From NCBI GenBank assembly GCA_947561715.1, contig OX387200.1, positions 17,982,501 through 18,046,500 of the forward strand: 64,000 bases of DNA, written 5' to 3'. Within the stretch, counting starts at the first letter, position 1, and every line of letters begins with the position of its first letter. The notes under the pieces were generated by a model, which searched no databases, was not told the DNA's origin, and was given only the letters and a program-made list of their open reading frames with translations. Made by a program: the position numbers and the translations under genes. Origin of the DNA: Ascidia mentula. Taxonomy: Eukaryota > Chordata > Ascidiacea > Phlebobranchia > Ascidiidae. This document shows, in pieces, positions 46,552-63,200 of this stretch.

Positions 46552-47767
46552 TTTGCTGCATGTTAAGACCTGGACTATTTACTTAAGTGCAGTAATCTTA
46601 CGCTTGGTTCTCCTTGTGTACGGTGAATGGCAAGATTCACACCTTGAGGTAAAATTCACTGATGTGGATTACTATGTTTTCCATGATGCAGCAGCATTTG
46701 TAAGTCTTGGGGAATCTCCATATATGCGTGCCACATACAGGTACAGCCCCATTCTTGCATGGCTACTGGTACCAAATATTTACTTGCACCAGGTATGGGG
46801 CAAAGTGTTGTTTGTTCTATGCGACCTCCTTGCTTCAGCAATTTTACAGTGGATTGTTGAACTTTCTGGGACAGACCAAGGTCGATCACGATTAGCAGTT
46901 GCTGTTTGGTTGCTGAATCCACTTACGGCCACTGTATCCTGCAGGGGCAATGCTGAATCTATTATGTCTGCACTAGTGCTGGGTTGTTTGTACTTGTTGC
47001 ATAAAAGTCATGTTGTCCTTGCAGGAAGTCTGTTTGGCCTTGCAGTTCATTTAAAGATTTACCCCATTGTTTACACTTTAGCAATATTGCTGTATATTGA
47101 TAAAAAAAACTCTCAGGATTTGTTTAAATTGTTGCGCATAGGGAGATTTCATACACTGCTGTTAAATCAGTTCACCACAAAAAGATTCTGTTTTTTGATT
47201 TCCTTTTTGTGTACCTTTTTGGCACTCACCTGGGCCATGTACTCATTGTATGGATTTCAATTTCTGGAGCACACTTATCTCTATCATGTAACAAGACGGG
47301 ACATTCGTCATAATTTTTCAGTATATTTTTATTTGTTGTACACTAACAGTGCCCAGTGGTTGGGCCTTGTGACCTTTGCTACTCAACTCTCCACAATTGC
47401 TATCTTATCATGCCTTCTGTACAGTCACCTGGACTTGTGTGTTTTTATTTTAACCTATGTCTTTGTTACTTTCAACAAGATATGCACCTCACAGTACTTT
47501 TTATGGTATTTGTCCATCGGCCCTGTGTTACTACAAAGTTTTAAAAGAAGTAATTTTGTAGGCTTGGTAAAGCTTTCAGCTCTTTGGTTTCTGGGTCAAG
47601 GACTGTGGCTCGCTCCAGCATATCGCCTTGAATTTCTGGGAGACAATGTGTTTCTTTTTCTGTGGTTAGCTGGTATCATATTTTTTATGGCAAACATTTT
47701 TATTATTAGTTGCTGCATCTACTACTACTCCAGTTTAAGTTTGACAAAATCTATAAAAGAAGCCTAA
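46535..47767 (+). CDS. PIGM: GPI mannosyltransferase I catalytic subunit
   Basis: This intronless gene encodes 410 residues. It is an ER multi-pass glycosyltransferase: [16 protein letters not shown] carries the lumenal DxD motif, followed by [78 protein letters not shown] and [14 protein letters not shown], all family blocks in order. It adds the first mannose to GlcN-acyl-PI during GPI-anchor synthesis, with PIGX as partner. The first true ATG is at 46535; the next in-frame Met lies after the DxD motif, so this start is forced and the gene begins inside TRIAP1. A GTG six bases earlier is in frame but unlikely to be used. Confidence 0.95.
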   Translation: MLTLNDLLHVKTWTIYLSAVILRLVLLVYGEWQDSHLEVKFTDVDYYVFHDAAAFVSLGESPYMRATYRYSPILAWLLVPNIYLHQVWGKVLFVLCDLLASAILQWIVELSGTDQGRSRLAVAVWLLNPLTATVSCRGNAESIMSALVLGCLYLLHKSHVVLAGSLFGLAVHLKIYPIVYTLAILLYIDKKNSQDLFKLLRIGRFHTLLLNQFTTKRFCFLISFLCTFLALTWAMYSLYGFQFLEHTYLYHVTRRDIRHNFSVYFYLLYTNSAQWLGLVTFATQLSTIAILSCLLYSHLDLCVFILTYVFVTFNKICTSQYFLWYLSIGPVLLQSFKRSNFVGLVKLSALWFLGQGLWLAPAYRLEFLGDNVFLFLWLAGIIFFMANIFIISCCIYYYSSLSLTKSIKEA

Positions 47768-47816
47768 TTCAAAAGTGCATTGATTTCTTTTTATGTTTAA
47801 ACTGTGTGACTGTAAC

Positions 47817-47833
47817 TGTACTTTTTCCTATAG
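47817..47833 (+). promoter_or_regulatory. Intercistronic splice acceptor between PIGM and NIT2
   Basis: A pyrimidine tract ending CTTTTTCCTATAG sits 50 bases after the PIGM stop and about 73 bases before the NIT2 ATG. No donor lies in the short gap, so it is a good candidate spliced-leader acceptor in an operon. Confidence 0.5.
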
Positions 47834-47906
47834 TTGGTGTCTTTGCCTAAGGTTTAATAGTTGGATATAAACTTAACACTTGAATTCTGCGCCCAAAAAT
47901 AAAAGG

Positions 47907-49502
47907 ATGGCAGGTAAACTACTTCTTGGTTTATTGCATTTGCACGTATTTGTACAACATGTGTTCATACAAACATGTTGTATACGTTCAAAAAATTATC
48001 TATCAAACTGAATAGCTTTCCACTAGTAGTATATAAATAAATTCTACTGCTACAACATAGTAGTAATGTTGGTTTACAATAAATTGATTGCAAATTTGCT
48101 TTCGCAGCTCTGCGCCTTGCTCTGATACAAATGGCTGTTGGTGCCAACAAGGCAGAAAATGTGAAACATGCGTGCAAGTTGATTAGAGAGGCAGCAAGTC
48201 AAGGAGCAAAATTAATTGCCCTTCCTGTAGGTTGGTTTATAGTATAAGACATAAGAAAGTGATAGTCTATGGAGTAATTTGTAAAGTGTTCTTTTCAAAA
48301 CATTTAATGTCTGCAAAATTGCTGTTAATGAAAGTATAAATAACTTTGAACGATTTTGCCTTGTGTTTAGGAGTGCTTTAATTCCCCCTATGGCACGCAA
48401 TACTTCAAGGAGTACTCTGAACCTGTTCCAGGACCTACAACAAAATCCCTGTCTGAGGTGGCAAAAGAGTGCAAAGTGTTTCTTGTTGGAGGTAAATGTG
48501 GTTCATTGCTGGTCCCTGGAATGCAAATTTGGGTGTATTGAATCTTCTTTATGCAGGCTGTGCTTTTACATAGGTTCGATACCAGAGAATGAAAATGGAA
48601 ATTTGTACAACACTTGTTCTGTCTTTTCTCCTAATGGAGACACTGTGGCCAAATACAGAAAGATGCATCTTTTTGACATAAATGTCCCAGGAAAAATTAA
48701 GTTCCAAGAGTCAGATGTGTTAAAGCCAGGAAATGAACTAGCAATTTTTCAAGCAGGTTTGCGTGTAGCTGAGATATTCTTATGAGTCCTGAAACAACAT
48801 GTCTGTTGTTGTTTAATCCAGGTTCCTGTAAGATTGGACTGGGCATATGCTATGACATACGATTCGCAGAGCTGGCACAAATTTATGCAGAAAAGGGTTG
48901 TCATCTTGTAATTTATCCTGGAGCCTTTAATATGACCACTGGTCCAGTCCACTGGCAGCTTTTACAGCAAGCAAGGTATGAGAAGAGTCATTGGGAAACC
49001 TCTAATATGTCCTAATCTTAACATTTCTTCCAGAGCATTGGACAATCAAATGTACATTGCTGCCGTTTCTCCTGCTAGGGATGAGAGTGCAACTTACATC
49101 GCTTGGGGTAATACATCTGCTGTCGGGCCATGGTATGAATTTTAACTTATAAGTAAAGGGTGAAAAACGATTTGTGTATTTTGTCTAGGGGAGATGTTTT
49201 GACCAAGACCGACCACCAGGAGTCAATCATATACACTGATATAGGTATGTAAATTAAATATTTTTTACTGTTGTACAATACATATTTTTTGCGAACTTTT
49301 TGCCTGCCATTTGGTTATATTTAACATGCCATTTCGAACAGATATTGGCCGTCTTAATGAAGTCAGGCAAAACATACCTTTGCAAAATCAAAGAAGGTTG
49401 GACATCTACGCAAGAGCAAATTCACACAAACCTATACAGGAAAGCAAACCTGGAACAGATTTGTCTGGCTATAATATTGAGGTTAACCAACATGTTGATT
49501 GA
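47907..49502 (+). CDS. NIT2: Omega-amidase NIT2 (nitrilase superfamily)
   Basis: Eight exons: 47907..47913, 48108..48226, 48371..48491, 48574..48756, 48822..48975, 49034..49132, 49189..49244, 49342..49502. They give 299 residues. The nitrilase triad is complete: Glu43 ([13 protein letters not shown]), Lys112 ([15 protein letters not shown]) and Cys153 ([13 protein letters not shown]). It hydrolyses alpha-ketoglutaramate and alpha-ketosuccinamate to 2-oxoacids and ammonia in cytosol and mitochondria. The first coding exon is only ATGGCAG (7 bases), supported by a GTAAAC donor, a clean acceptor at 48107 and exact frame. The C-terminal tail is about 20 residues longer than usual. It follows PIGM by 139 bases on the same strand with an acceptor in the gap, so operon membership is likely. 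Confidence 0.93.
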
Positions 49503-50423
49503 ATGATTTGACTTCTCGGTCATGTCTTGTTTGTGAAAGGATATTTTACGGTCATTTAGTTTTACATGCTTGTGTTTGTTTCATAAATTGTATTTACAAT
49601 TGCTTCAAATATTTATAAATATTGTTGTCTGTTGCCTGTTTTAAGCATTTTCTAAATTTATCATGTTGTTTGTGTGTATTGGGTCGTTTGGTATATAAGT
49701 GTTGTTGTGATGCTTCAGCCATAGTAATGAATAATGGAAATAAAACCAAAACAGTTGTTTATACCAACCTTTCCACTCAACTAAATGTGACTGGCAGAAC
49801 TGATGCTTATTGCATTAAGTAAGAGCTTTTTTGCCTTTACTGTGTGTTGGCGAAAACACAATTGATCTGATTTTGGGCAAGGTCCTCTAGGTTGAAGTAT
49901 AGATGATGCTGATGAAAAATTCGAAGTATATGTGTATCAGTACAGTATTAGTTGAATAGTGTTTTAGCCAACACACGAAGATGGTGCAAGTGTTCAACAT
50001 TGCAATGCTGACAGTTTCCGTTCTGACATGTTTCAAAAGGAGTTTGATTGCCTCACAAAGTAACTTAAATGAGTATATTTATCTGTTTAACATAACGCAC
50101 GGTTAAAACCATTAAATGTTTATTTGCAAAAAGCCACATGTTTTAAAGCCCCACATGTCACAAAATCAGTTGTACTTGAAACTGCATCTGTGTTTACAGG
50201 ACTTAAACAGGATGAATAACTCTATGTAATGAGTCAAACAAGCAATGAAAAACATTACAGTAATGTCCATATTCGAAAGTAGACCAACAGGTTTGAAACG
50301 TTTTAACCCGTTTTAACTAGCATAAAAATGGATAAATTTAATTTGTAGTTTTCGAGCTAACTATTTACCATATGAAAATAAATCAAATATAAACTGGTAA
50401 AAATTGCAGTTTTTATTTTTGTT
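49503..50423. other. Convergent spacer between NIT2 and CFAP91
   Basis: This 0.9 kb joins two 3' ends. An AATAAA follows NIT2 at about 49,739, and a reverse-strand AATAAA lies only some ten bases past the CFAP91 stop (about 50,410), implying a very short CFAP91 3' UTR. No gene or repeat is seen. Confidence 0.55.
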
Positions 50424-55894
<5,471 letters not shown>

Positions 55895-56751
55895 TTTGAA
55901 GCCTTTGAAGTATTCCAACGATTTAAATAAATGTTAATTCACAAAAAGGCTACATAGCTCTGGTTCAGTTACTCTATTGCGAAGCGAAACGATCCAGCCA
56001 AAGCAATGAAAAAGATTTCGTATTGCTTCTGTGTTTCCAATAGCGACTAATAAATCCATAGCGGCAAAGTATAATTTTATTTTCAAGACAGAACAAATTC
56101 CTTCCGCTGTTGGTGCCGGGTCAACTCAGTTAGCAAACAAAACTTTTTTTATTTTCAAATTACAATCTTAACAAAAAGTTTTTTACGATTTATCGTGTTT
56201 ATCGATTTGTAGCCGGTCTAGGCAACTGCTTTATTTTCTGCGAACAATAGCCCAACGTTTTGGGCGCTTATCAAAGGCAATCGCTACAGTTTTAACAGCG
56301 TCCTTGCTATTTTACTTATTGAAACTATTTTTCATTTCCGTAATGTGAAATAAATTATTTAAGCTAAAACATGCAGCGATGCTTGTCCCAAACGAATCCT
56401 GCAATTGTACACAGTTAACCAACGGCTTTGGTTTCTCAAGACTTTATCTTCTGGCTACACCTCATGTAAAAATGTTTCCACATTTAGACAAAAGATATTA
56501 AAAATTCTAGTGATATACGATACTGCGAATGATACGCAAACAAAACGAGAATAAACTCTGCAATAACAGTAAAACTTAGCAAGCTATAAGCTAGCAAAAC
56601 CAATACACACTTAAACTTCGTGTAAGTTTAGACAGCAAAACAAATCCCACACGGTTTCCATCTGAGCCGCTGCTGCTCGCATGATGGTGTTGAATGCTCA
56701 AAATCAGGGCTTTCCTCTTTAAGAAAACGAATATATTAAACTAGACATACA
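55895..56751. other. Spacer between CFAP91 start and CEP120 stop
   Basis: Same-strand neighbours are separated by 0.86 kb, which should hold the CFAP91 promoter and CEP120 3' UTR. No open frame of note and no repeat. Confidence 0.55.
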
Positions 56752-59661
56752 CTATGTGTTCAAGCCCCTCCTTTTTGCCATTTCCTCTTTGATTTGGCGG
56801 TCTAGTTCGGTTATGATTCGGTCGCTGTCGGAATACACGCCAGTGCGTAACAAAGTGTCCCTCTCTTCAATTAGACGTGATACGCGCTCATTAATGTTCT
56901 CAAACAACGTTGCACTTTCCTGGCATTGTTCGATCGCAATCGAGGGCATTCTCTTCGTGGACGTGTCTTGCTTCATAGATCGAATATCGTTTTCGATTTG
57001 CCTCAGACGATCGTTGTCGCTTTCGAGGGCTTTCTTTTCATCGGATGCCATGCAACGGATCTTTAAACTCTCCAGTTCCTGCTGCTGTTGTTTGAGGTTG
57101 GCCAGCGCGTGATCCTGTTCACGTTTCTTCATCATGGCCAACTCCTTCAACGTTCTTCCCCACTGTTGCTTGTAATGCAGTTTGGATTTGGTTGTCGACT
57201 CAAGTTTTCGCTCAACTTCGGCTTTTTCCATTCGAACCAAGTTCAGTTCAGCTTGCAAGCGTATTTCCGGACGATTGCTTTGTTCGTTCTTGAAGTCGTA
57301 AAACTGTGCCATGAGCGAGGCGTACTTCTTCTCCATCTCGTTCACCTGCTTGTTGAGCTTAGCGTTCTGTTCCTCTAGCAGATCTCTGCGTTCGCGCTCG
57401 AGTTGAACTTGATGAACGCAGTCGTCCTTCATTCGTCGAGTCGCCTCCTTGGCTTCGGCTAGGACCCTTTCCTTTTCTCGTACAGCGTCCTTATTCAGGC
57501 GCGTAAGCTCCTGTTCGGCGGCGGTAACTTGCTGTTCACGCTTTTCTAAACTTGCAATAGAGGTTGCAAGCTTCTTTTCCAAACCCTGATACTCAGAAAC
57601 GCGTTTGGCCACAATTGCTTCCCGTTCGCGGTCACGTTTTTTAAACTCTTCTCCTAGCGTTTGCAAATGCTGCGCCTCAAGGTCTTTGAGCCGCTTTGCA
57701 AATGTTTCCCGTTCCTGTGACTTCCACAACTCTAACTCAATAGCTGCCTTATATTCATTGGTTTCCCGTGGGTCCTGATTCTCCAGTTCAACAGGCTTTG
57801 GTCTTGGCTGAGGTGCTTCTATATTTTCAGACACTGATTGTATAGGGCGTTGAATTACCCTGTCCCGAACCTCACCAAGATCTTCAAGAATGGCCACCAC
57901 ATTTATTTCAGCCAACACTCGTTCACTTGAGTCTACTGCCTCCAAAGAACCACGAAACGCCTGACGATATCCAAATTCCATTTTTCTTTTCTGCCCATCA
58001 ATAGGTACTTTATCCTTCTCTGCATCTACAATCTGTGTCAGGGGTAACGTTGCTGAGCCAAGTTGTTGATTTTCAGTTTCCTTATCCTTGTGCCACAACT
58101 CCAAATTTATAGGAACTGTACGAAAGGTAGCCATAAGCAATGGAAGGGGACAGGCAAAATCAAATACACATAACGAATTTGGAACAATGATCTCTGATTG
58201 GTTGGTAACTTGGACTGGTGATGTCATAATTGGAGCATAACTGCCAAAGAAAGGGTATGCGTATTTCACATAAATGTTGCAAGGTTTCTGCAATTGAAGC
58301 TTGCTGATGGTTTTAATATCCAATGAGAACCTGAAATGACGAGTGGGAGGAGGTATGTCTGTATGGGTTTCAGTGGTTGCTAGGCTATTACTCTGGTTTG
58401 CAGGTGGTGTTGGTTTTGGCTTAGCTTTTATTGGAGAGGGAATTTTAGGCTTCATTGGTGAAATTTCCTCTCCAGAGCTAATGCTGGTTGCATCATCTTC
58501 TGTTGCTGCAGCTATTTTTTTAGAAGCCGATGGTCTTACTTTTGTTGGTGTGGAATGAATAATTTTTGTTGGTCTGTTGTCAGTGTCTCTCACAGGCTTG
58601 TCATTAGGAGCTGCCTCAAAGTTTTCATTGACAACACTTGGGGCATTGGTTGTATGTGGTTTGTCATCGACAGATTCTTTTCTCAAAGCTAAGGAAATGC
58701 TGACACGTGGCTGCACAGCTTCATGTTCAATTTGATTGTCTGGTGGAGTTAGGTTGTATACTCCAACAATGACAACTGTATCACCTTTTAGCATGTTTAT
58801 ATGTTTCTTGGTAAACAAATTTACAAAGGAAGTTGAGGTTGTTCCCAATAACTGGTCCCCACAACATAGATGCACAGATAACATAGAATGCTTAGAAAAG
58901 TAAGCCTTAAGAAAATTAACAGTGCTGCAAACGCGAATCGAAGCCCTCTCCGGAGTTATGTCAGGAGAAAGTAAGTCAAAAAATGGGTCGTTGGTAATAT
59001 CACTGCCAAAGAGTGTGTAGTAGAAAAAGAATCCAGATGTTACTGGAGGCAAAGGTCTTTCACCAGGAATGAGTTGTTCCAGGTTAAATGCTGAACCAAC
59101 AGTGACAGCCAGAACAAACATTTCACAACTAGAAGTAACTGGTCCAATTTGAAAATAGCCTTCTTCATCATTCAAGACTGCTTCTATATCACTTCCACCA
59201 AGAGGTGGTACAGGTCTTGGTGGTGCCTCCTGAGCTTTGAATGCAGGCTTTTCTGATGCAGAATCATCCTCTAACACCATAGAAATTTTTACAGCTGGTT
59301 TCAGTTTGGAATACTTGCTACTGAGAATATTGTACCACTTTGCAGGTTGGGCCTTTAGTTGAGCTCCTCGAAGATCAAGCAGAATATACCCAATGTGTTC
59401 ACGCACATTTTTAACTGTGTCCACTGCATAACATTGCAGTTTTACTGGTGTTCTTTGCATGCGGTGCTGATGTAAAGACTTGCGGTCCATTTCCCAAGCC
59501 AGCTCCGTGGTGAAGTTTGGCACTTCATTGTGAGGAATTGGATCAGTCGCAAGAAGTTCTCCATCAAATTTGCACTCAATAACAAGGTTGTGTCTGGGTC
59601 TTGAGGGAAAATTCCTCCCCTCAAGCAAAGACACAACAACAAGATAACCTTCTTTTTGCAT
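56752..59661 (-). CDS. CEP120: Centrosomal protein of 120 kDa
   Basis: One exon encodes 969 residues, close to the vertebrate 986. An N-terminal C2 domain (VVVSLLEGRNFPSRPRHNLV, ELAWEMDRKSLHQHRMQRTP) is followed by a second C2-like region (FFFYYTLFGSDITNDPFFDL) and a third (YAYPFFGSYAPIMTSPVQV). From about residue 620 there is a long coiled coil containing KLESTTKSKLHYKQQWGRTL and LIEERDTLLRTGVYSDSDRI, the most conserved CEP120 segments. It promotes centriole elongation and microtubule assembly at the centriole with CPAP and SPICE1. A splice acceptor (TTTTGTAG, AG at 59676-59677) lies shortly before the ATG, so the 5' UTR is cis- or trans-spliced. A single exon this large is unlike its multi-exon neighbours. 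CpG is depleted in the 5' half only. Confidence 0.96.
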   Translation of the reverse strand: MQKEGYLVVVSLLEGRNFPSRPRHNLVIECKFDGELLATDPIPHNEVPNFTTELAWEMDRKSLHQHRMQRTPVKLQCYAVDTVKNVREHIGYILLDLRGAQLKAQPAKWYNILSSKYSKLKPAVKISMVLEDDSASEKPAFKAQEAPPRPVPPLGGSDIEAVLNDEEGYFQIGPVTSSCEMFVLAVTVGSAFNLEQLIPGERPLPPVTSGFFFYYTLFGSDITNDPFFDLLSPDITPERASIRVCSTVNFLKAYFSKHSMLSVHLCCGDQLLGTTSTSFVNLFTKKHINMLKGDTVVIVGVYNLTPPDNQIEHEAVQPRVSISLALRKESVDDKPHTTNAPSVVNENFEAAPNDKPVRDTDNRPTKIIHSTPTKVRPSASKKIAAATEDDATSISSGEEISPMKPKIPSPIKAKPKPTPPANQSNSLATTETHTDIPPPTRHFRFSLDIKTISKLQLQKPCNIYVKYAYPFFGSYAPIMTSPVQVTNQSEIIVPNSLCVFDFACPLPLLMATFRTVPINLELWHKDKETENQQLGSATLPLTQIVDAEKDKVPIDGQKRKMEFGYRQAFRGSLEAVDSSERVLAEINVVAILEDLGEVRDRVIQRPIQSVSENIEAPQPRPKPVELENQDPRETNEYKAAIELELWKSQERETFAKRLKDLEAQHLQTLGEEFKKRDREREAIVAKRVSEYQGLEKKLATSIASLEKREQQVTAAEQELTRLNKDAVREKERVLAEAKEATRRMKDDCVHQVQLERERRDLLEEQNAKLNKQVNEMEKKYASLMAQFYDFKNEQSNRPEIRLQAELNLVRMEKAEVERKLESTTKSKLHYKQQWGRTLKELAMMKKREQDHALANLKQQQQELESLKIRCMASDEKKALESDNDRLRQIENDIRSMKQDTSTKRMPSIAIEQCQESATLFENINERVSRLIEERDTLLRTGVYSDSDRIITELDRQIKEEMAKRRGLNT

Positions 59662-60221
59662 TTCGACAAATTTGTCTACAAAAACAACATAGAAAAATTA
59701 ATGATAAAAGCACATTTTGTTAGTTCACTTTTAAATACCATTCTTTAAAAGTTTTGCTAGATCTGCAGATGTAGCTGTGAAACCAATAATAATACATGCA
59801 AAACTATACACACTTCGCTCGGTAAAACAAAGTACTTTCTGGCGCAATTGCATTAATCACTCCACAACACCAAAACCGCCAATGTGTTTGAACACTGAAC
59901 GGTTCTGTAGAATAGAAGTTGTTGAAGCGGAACTAACGTTGATAAATTACCAGTTTTATAATTTATTTTCTAGTCATCATGTTTTACTGACTATATTGTT
60001 ACTGACAAATATATTGAAAAATATTAAATAACTTCAAATTACGGTTAGATACTGGGCCACAAACATAAAATTGTAAACAAAGTATCATTTGGACAACAAC
60101 AAAAATATCTGTACTGGTTTGGATTATATAGCTTGCGAGATGATCAGAGTGGATGAGCGTTGCGTTACGTCCTCTGGTTGTAAGTTGCTTTGTTGCTTGG
60201 GCTCTTGGTCTAATTAACAAG
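59662..60221. promoter_or_regulatory. Divergent promoter region between CEP120 and MLH3
   Basis: The two start codons face away from each other with only 560 bases between, so one compact, possibly bidirectional, control region is expected. No TATA-type element is compelling. A possible short 5' exon for CEP120 ends near 59,740 (reverse donor before GTATTT). Confidence 0.5.
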
Positions 60222-63200
60222 ATGATGATGCACACTCACGCCGAAGACGTAAAGGAAAAACTTAGAAGCGGATTTATAATTACCAGTGTAAAGCAATGTC
60301 TAGAAGAATTGGTCATGAATAGCCTTGATGCAGCAGCATCTTCCATCGAAGTTCAGATTGATTTAACAAATTCCAATGCACGGGTTATCGATAATGGACA
60401 TGGTTTTGCCTACAAGAATCTTTTGTCAGCAGGTGAATTATACCAAATTGTTTGTTTTTCAAGCACGCCTTTTATCAAATTTAGTAACTGTCTATCGCAT
60501 ATCATTCCAACATTTTGTCCTTAGGAACAAGATATTTCACTTCAAAAAACAATAGCACATGCGACCTTCAAAACCTGAGATATTTTGGCTTTCGTGGTGA
60601 GGCGTTATGTAGTATTGCACAAATGTCTTCTTCTCTGACCATATCAACCACATGCAAGGATACAAACCGGTCTTACTGTAAAACAATTTCCCAGTTCGGT
60701 AAAACTACTAATGTAGTTTGTGTCGATGACAATGGCCTGTATTTTGGTCGCGGTTCCACAATCAAGGTTACTGGACTGTTTGCTCAATATCCAGAACGTT
60801 CACAGACCTCCAGTCGAGCAACAATGATCAACAACGTCCGTGAAGTTTTTGTTATAATTTCCTTGGCACACTGCGGTGTGTCAATAACGGTTTCTGAAGT
60901 GGAAGAGGGTGTGATTTTTCAGGCTAAAAGATCTCACGATTTTCGCAGCAGGTAAGTTGTTTTTCTCAGTTTTTCCTTGCATAAGATAGCCTTATCATAA
61001 ATGTGCAGGCACGCCTTTCTATATATGTACCGTGTAACATTTATTAAGACTGGAAAGACTCATGGACAGAAAACACGAAAGCAGCACATTTAGGAAGTTA
61101 AGCTCGTCCAATGGAAAGCTTTTGATGTCCGGGTATTTTGCGTACACCAGAAAACGAGCTTCTGCGTTACAACTTGTTTACGTAAACAAGCGACACGTGG
61201 TTAAAGTAATGGGATTTTTATTTTGTGATTTTGTCTCCAAGGTTACATGCTTCTTAATGTTAATTAACTTTACAATAGACAAAGATTCATAAAACTTTAC
61301 AAACCATGATGAAGAAGCACGCTGTAGAAGCAACAGCACCACAAGACGTTCTCGACAGTAGCAGTCTTTCTGCTTTCGTTGTATTCATCGAGTAAGCATG
61401 GTTTTAGGTTGACGCACTGGTATAACTTTTGTCATTGCCAGATGTCCGTGCAGTTGGTTCGATGTTTCTTATGAACCTACAAAAAGCATGATAGAGTTTA
61501 CTGACTGGGAGTTTGTCCTTGGGTCTGTTACAAAAATGTTCGATTCTTTTGCGCGGGTCGAGTTGTCAACGTCGAATACCAACAGGGAATATAACATGGT
61601 TTGCCTGTTCATATACAACTGTTACATCTTTCGCGTGTACAATTTCGGGCTATGATTATGTTCCCTTTGTTTCCAAGGTTAACGGTAAAGATCCATCCGC
61701 AAACACCGAAAGTGAAGTTAACACAGCAGTTCAATGCGATACCCGTGAGATATGTTTGGCTGGTATAACTGTACATACCAATGTACCCAGCACAAGCATC
61801 GATCCAAAACCAGAAATGGCAGAAAAGATGAAGAGTCAGGATACAAAAAATATCGGTGAGTATAAACAATTTTAACCGACTGAGAGCCTAATAAATAATA
61901 TTAAAAGAAATAGAAAGCCTTCCGAAAGATTGGATAGAAAGATATGACTCCAAGTATGCCTCAAATGTTTATGTACATGTAAAAACTGGGCAGGTCTCGT
62001 CTGTGAAGCCACGCATCGCAAACCAAATCGGTCAAATCAATGTAAAAGGTGTGATATTTCAGTTTTTGTAACTTACAACGTGCATTAGATATTTCTCTGA
62101 ATGTTGAGAAATTTGTTGCATAGAAAAATATCCGGACGCTTTGACAAGGGCGTGCGTGCCCAATTTCGCGCAATGTTTGAACGTTCACAAAAAGTGCAAA
62201 CTGGAAGTATTTACTGGGTAAAAATAAACCACACATGAACATTTTTTCACTTTTTACTGTCGTCGTGGATGTGTTTAATAGAACTGAAGCTGATGAAAAA
62301 GCTCGCTTTACAATTCCAACTACCCCAGTCACATTTCAACCCCCACAACGGGTAAGCAAGCGGATTGTACCGAATGCTATGGCAACTATATACTCATCCA
62401 GATTGTTGGTGTGTTAATTGCAATTTTTTTAGAGTAAGATTGCGCATCTCGATTCAAATCTTTGCCGGGACGGAGTGGCGTTCAAATTGACGAAAGATAT
62501 GCTACAAGACATTTGTGTAAGATTGTTTGTCACGTGTATCTGCATGAAACCTGTTCTAATCTACAGATAAATCAAACAAGCCCTATCAGGCGCTCTGATT
62601 TCATGTTTCAGGTTATAGGTCAGGTTGATTCAAAATATATTGCGTGCATTCACACCAACAAATGTTTGGGCGAAAGGCTGTTGTTGCTGTTTGATCAACA
62701 TGCTGTTCATGAGCGCATTAGGCTTGAACGATTCGTAAAAGGTAACAGCTGCTGCCCACAAACTAATATAGTAGGGAGGTATGTATAAGTTGTGGTACAT
62801 AGGTACATCCATAAGACGGTTGGGAGATTTCTAAACTTTTTAAAGAGTTCTATTTGTGGTACATTACTTTAAAATAACTAGCACAGCATATCTTACGGTA
62901 GCGCTCAAGATAAACACAGAATGGTTGAGGTTGTACAGTTAATATTTTTGGGCCAAAAATTGCCTATTCATGAACTATTGTGTGTGTTAGATTCGTACGA
63001 AATTGATCAAGTTGAAAAGCGAGTCTCGGCCACGATATTGAGCCAAAACGTAAAAATTAAAACCGACGAAAAAACATTAAGAGTGATTGGCGAAAATGGG
63101 ATTCAACTTCAAAAAGCTGGCATATCTTGTACCATTTTGAAAGGTTATGAGTTCGTCCACATTACCTTGCACCTAACATACTCATACACTTTAGATCATA

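Noticed and set aside
61010-61048. Upstream acceptor GTGCAG near 61,008 for MLH3 exon 3
   Set aside because: That frame meets a stop before the conserved SGYFAY / YVNKRHV block; the acceptor at 61048 keeps frame.
62742-62990. Extra MLH3 coding sequence continuing the frame past 62741 and the frame opening at 62899
   Set aside because: Splicing from 62741 to 62991 restores similarity to MLH3 (residues DSYE onward), while the read-through adds unrelated sequence.
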